The translations under genes were made by a program, and so were the position numbers. The notes under the pieces were generated by a model that was given only the letters and a program-made list of their open reading frames with translations, had not been told where the DNA came from and ran no database searches. From Candidatus Symbiopectobacterium endolongispinus (GTDB taxonomy: Bacteria > Pseudomonadota > Gammaproteobacteria > Enterobacterales > Enterobacteriaceae), in NCBI RefSeq assembly GCF_018777385.1, contig NZ_JAFJYB010000001.1:744001-808000 (forward strand): DNA of 64,000 nucleotides, given 5' to 3'. This document shows positions 62,305 to 64,000 of this stretch, in pieces; within the stretch, counting starts at the first letter, position 1, and every line of letters starts with the position of its first letter.

Positions 62305-63944
62305 CTACGCCGAAGTGGACTTCGGCGTTTCCTTTCCCTCTAGAGAATTTGTCATCGCATGCTCGTCGTCAGGCGTAAACGGATGCTTGGCGTGGTAATG
62401 CTGCCACACGGTAAAATTTTCATTATCCATAGGTTTGGCATACAAAAATCCCTGAATGTAGCCCACGCCGTGTTGTGTCAGGTAGTGAAGCTGACGCGCG
62501 GTTTCCACCCCTTCTGCTACTATCTTCAAATTAAGGCGGTGAGCGAGACTTATAATGGTATCTAAAATCGGCGTCTCTTCTTCCTGTGACGAAATAGTGC
62601 GAGCAAACTCCTGATCGACTTTCAAGTAATCAAGCGGGAAGCTTTGCAGGTAAGACAGAGAGCAATGGCCAGTGCCAAAATCATCAATCTCGACATGTAT
62701 GCCTTCCTGACGTAGTTATTGCAAGCGCTGCGCCACTTCCGGTCCTTCGCTAATGAGACTGCGCTCGGTCAGTTCTAGCGTTATCAAAGAGCGGTGGGCC
62801 GCCACATTCGCCGCAAACTGGCGGATATCGGCGATAAATTCGCTGTCTTGCAGATGCTCAGCCGACACATTCAAGCCCAGATGAAAATTCGGCTCGATAT
62901 GCCAACTGGTAACGTCTTCCTCCACCAGTTTCAACAAATGGCGTGTTAGTGGGATAATCATATTTTCCGCTTCAGCGGCGGCAATAAACACATCCGGGCG
63001 AATCCACTGTCCATCGGCGCGCCGCCAGCGCAATAACGCTTCTGCGCCGGTGCAGCGTTGTGCCTCGGTACCGTAAACCGGCTGATAGTAGACAGAAAAC
63101 TCATTGTCGGTGATGCCGCGGCGTAATTCGTCCTGAAAGGAGAGCTTGCGTTTTTGCCAATACAGCGCGGCCAGAATAAACAGCGCGGAAAGTACCAGTG
63201 TGAGCGGCAACAGCGTCAGAAAGGCAAACTGCCAGGCCTTACCCATTTCTGCAGCGGGAGCGGTAATGGAGACAACAATGGGGAAGCGTTCCGATGTGAT
63301 GTGATATTCGACACCAGAAAGCCATTCAGGTTGATGCGGTACGGTGGTGGCACTGGGATGAATCAAATCGCCATCCCCCACTCTGATATTCAGTTGAAAG
63401 CCGCGCAGCTTGTTGACAGCATTCATTAGCGTCACCAGATATTGCGCATCAACCAGGCCAAAAGCACCCCAACCATCGTCCGGCGTGCGAATAAAAATGA
63501 GTGTTGGGCTGATGTCGGCATCTTTGATCTGATCGGCAGAGAGGCTCCAGGCGGGAGGTAATTTTTCCGGAAGCGGCATCATGATCACATCGCTGATTTC
63601 CAGAGCGTTATGGGCAAACAGCGAGGAGCAGTAAATGCTCTTGTCATAGGTCAGGCCGATGGAGCGAAAATAAGCGAACTGCGCGCTGAGCCGTTGGAGA
63701 TCGTCTCTGATATCCTCACACAGCTTTCCTTGCAGCGGTTGCAGGGCTTCCAGCAGTGACCAGGCGCGGTGGTAATGCTTTCCGCCTGATCGAGCGCCAG
63801 CGTTGCCGTGGATTGCAGATCCCATTGCCCGATTTGTCGTGATTCAACAAAGGTGAAAAGTAATATCAATAGCAATGGGAATACCCCGGCGCAGAGAATC
63901 AGCCAGCGGCCCCGTTGTTGCGCGCGTTTATGCTGTGGACTCAC
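62305..63944 (-). pseudogene. CSS-motif EAL c-di-GMP phosphodiesterase, stop and frameshift
   Basis: From GTG 63944, after AAGGAG, the frame gives a membrane span (WLILCAGVFPLLLILLFTFV). It shifts near 63765, then continues as a periplasmic CSS domain (KSIYCSSLFAHNALEISDVI), a second span (FLTLLPLTLVLSALFILAAL) and an EAL domain (GAEALLRWRRADGQW, LGLNVSAEHLQ, ITLELTERSLI). A TAA at 62716-62718 (likely CAA before it) precedes the metal-binding VEIDDFGTGHCSLSYLQSF and KIVAEGVETARQL. Intact, it would hydrolyse c-di-GMP under control of periplasmic disulfide state. Both lesions make it inactive. The last 35 bases of the window hold no gene. Confidence 0.88.
62307..62330 (+). terminator. Hairpin terminator between ail-like gene and EAL gene
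   Basis: ACGCCGAAG-TGGA-CTTCGGCGTTT is a perfect 9-base stem ending in a short T-run, 18 bases after the Ail-like stop. It overlaps the 3' end of the convergent EAL pseudogene. Confidence 0.8.
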
Positions 63945-64000
63945 GCCACTACTCCTTGGTACCACGTAGATATGACTCTGCCTGTCGTGGCGTATAGCAA

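Overview
The window is chromosomal DNA from an enterobacterium. Housekeeping proteins (IspE, Prs, PolA, GlnA, TypA, RecG, SpoT, Gmk) read almost like their Escherichia coli homologues, and local orders such as ispE-prs-ychH-pth-ychF, srkA-dsbA-polA-spf-engB-yihI-hemN, yshB-glnG-glnL-glnA-typA-yihX-dtd-yiiD and xanP-recG-trmH-spoT-rpoZ-gmk are those of the order Enterobacterales. A convergent luxR/luxI pair of the ExpR/ExpI (EsaR/EsaI) type and plant-glycan genes point to the Pectobacteriaceae (Pectobacterium, Brenneria or Lonsdalea relatives). The genus is inference.

Layout. 1-4.8 kb: core genes ispE, prs, ychH, pth, ychF. 4.8-20.6 kb: an accessory block. It opens with remnants of a P4-type integrase and an IS5-family transposase. 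Next comes an IclR-amino-acid ABC transporter-HutF-HutG cluster that should turn N-formimino-L-glutamate into glutamate and formate. After that comes a glycan cluster: ACS-type MFS transporter, BNR_4 protein, two AraC regulators, DUF2264 protein, LacY-type MFS transporter and GH88 unsaturated glucuronyl hydrolase. 20.6-26.6 kb: a complete-ended but decayed Tn3-family transposon with 38-bp perfect terminal inverted repeats, carrying an OLD-family nuclease gene and an intact gene of unknown function. It has no target duplication, and its right end cuts off the first codons of yihD, so it marks a chromosomal rearrangement joint. 26.6-35 kb: core srkA, dsbA, polA, Spot 42 RNA, engB, yihI, hemN. 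35-43 kb: an accessory insertion between hemN and yshB, with luxR/luxI followed by exbD-tonB-TonB-dependent receptor-exbB-phospholipase D-like. 43-61.4 kb: core nitrogen regulation (yshB, glnG, glnL, glnA), then typA to gmk. 61.7-64 kb: an Ail/OmpX-like outer-membrane protein and a CSS-EAL phosphodiesterase.

The dominant theme is gene decay. More than twenty accessory genes are broken by single nonsense mutations, short frameshifts or deletions, while nearly all central genes are intact. The losses include both quorum-sensing genes, all four components of a TonB uptake system, most of the two catabolic clusters, the c-di-GMP phosphodiesterase, the NtrB kinase (internal deletion removing the histidine box, with NtrC and its glnA sites kept) and the Der regulator YihI. 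Spot 42 RNA has lost one arm of its terminator hairpin. This is what is expected of a recently host-restricted lineage. Several frameshifts lie in homopolymer runs, so assembly error should be excluded for those before they are counted.

Candidates for novelty are the cytoplasmic pathway suggested for a rhamnose/glucuronate-capped oligosaccharide, the putative formiminoglutamate scavenging operon without hutHUI, the OLD nuclease plus unknown protein as transposon cargo, the transposon-mediated rearrangement scar and the truncated Spot 42 terminator.
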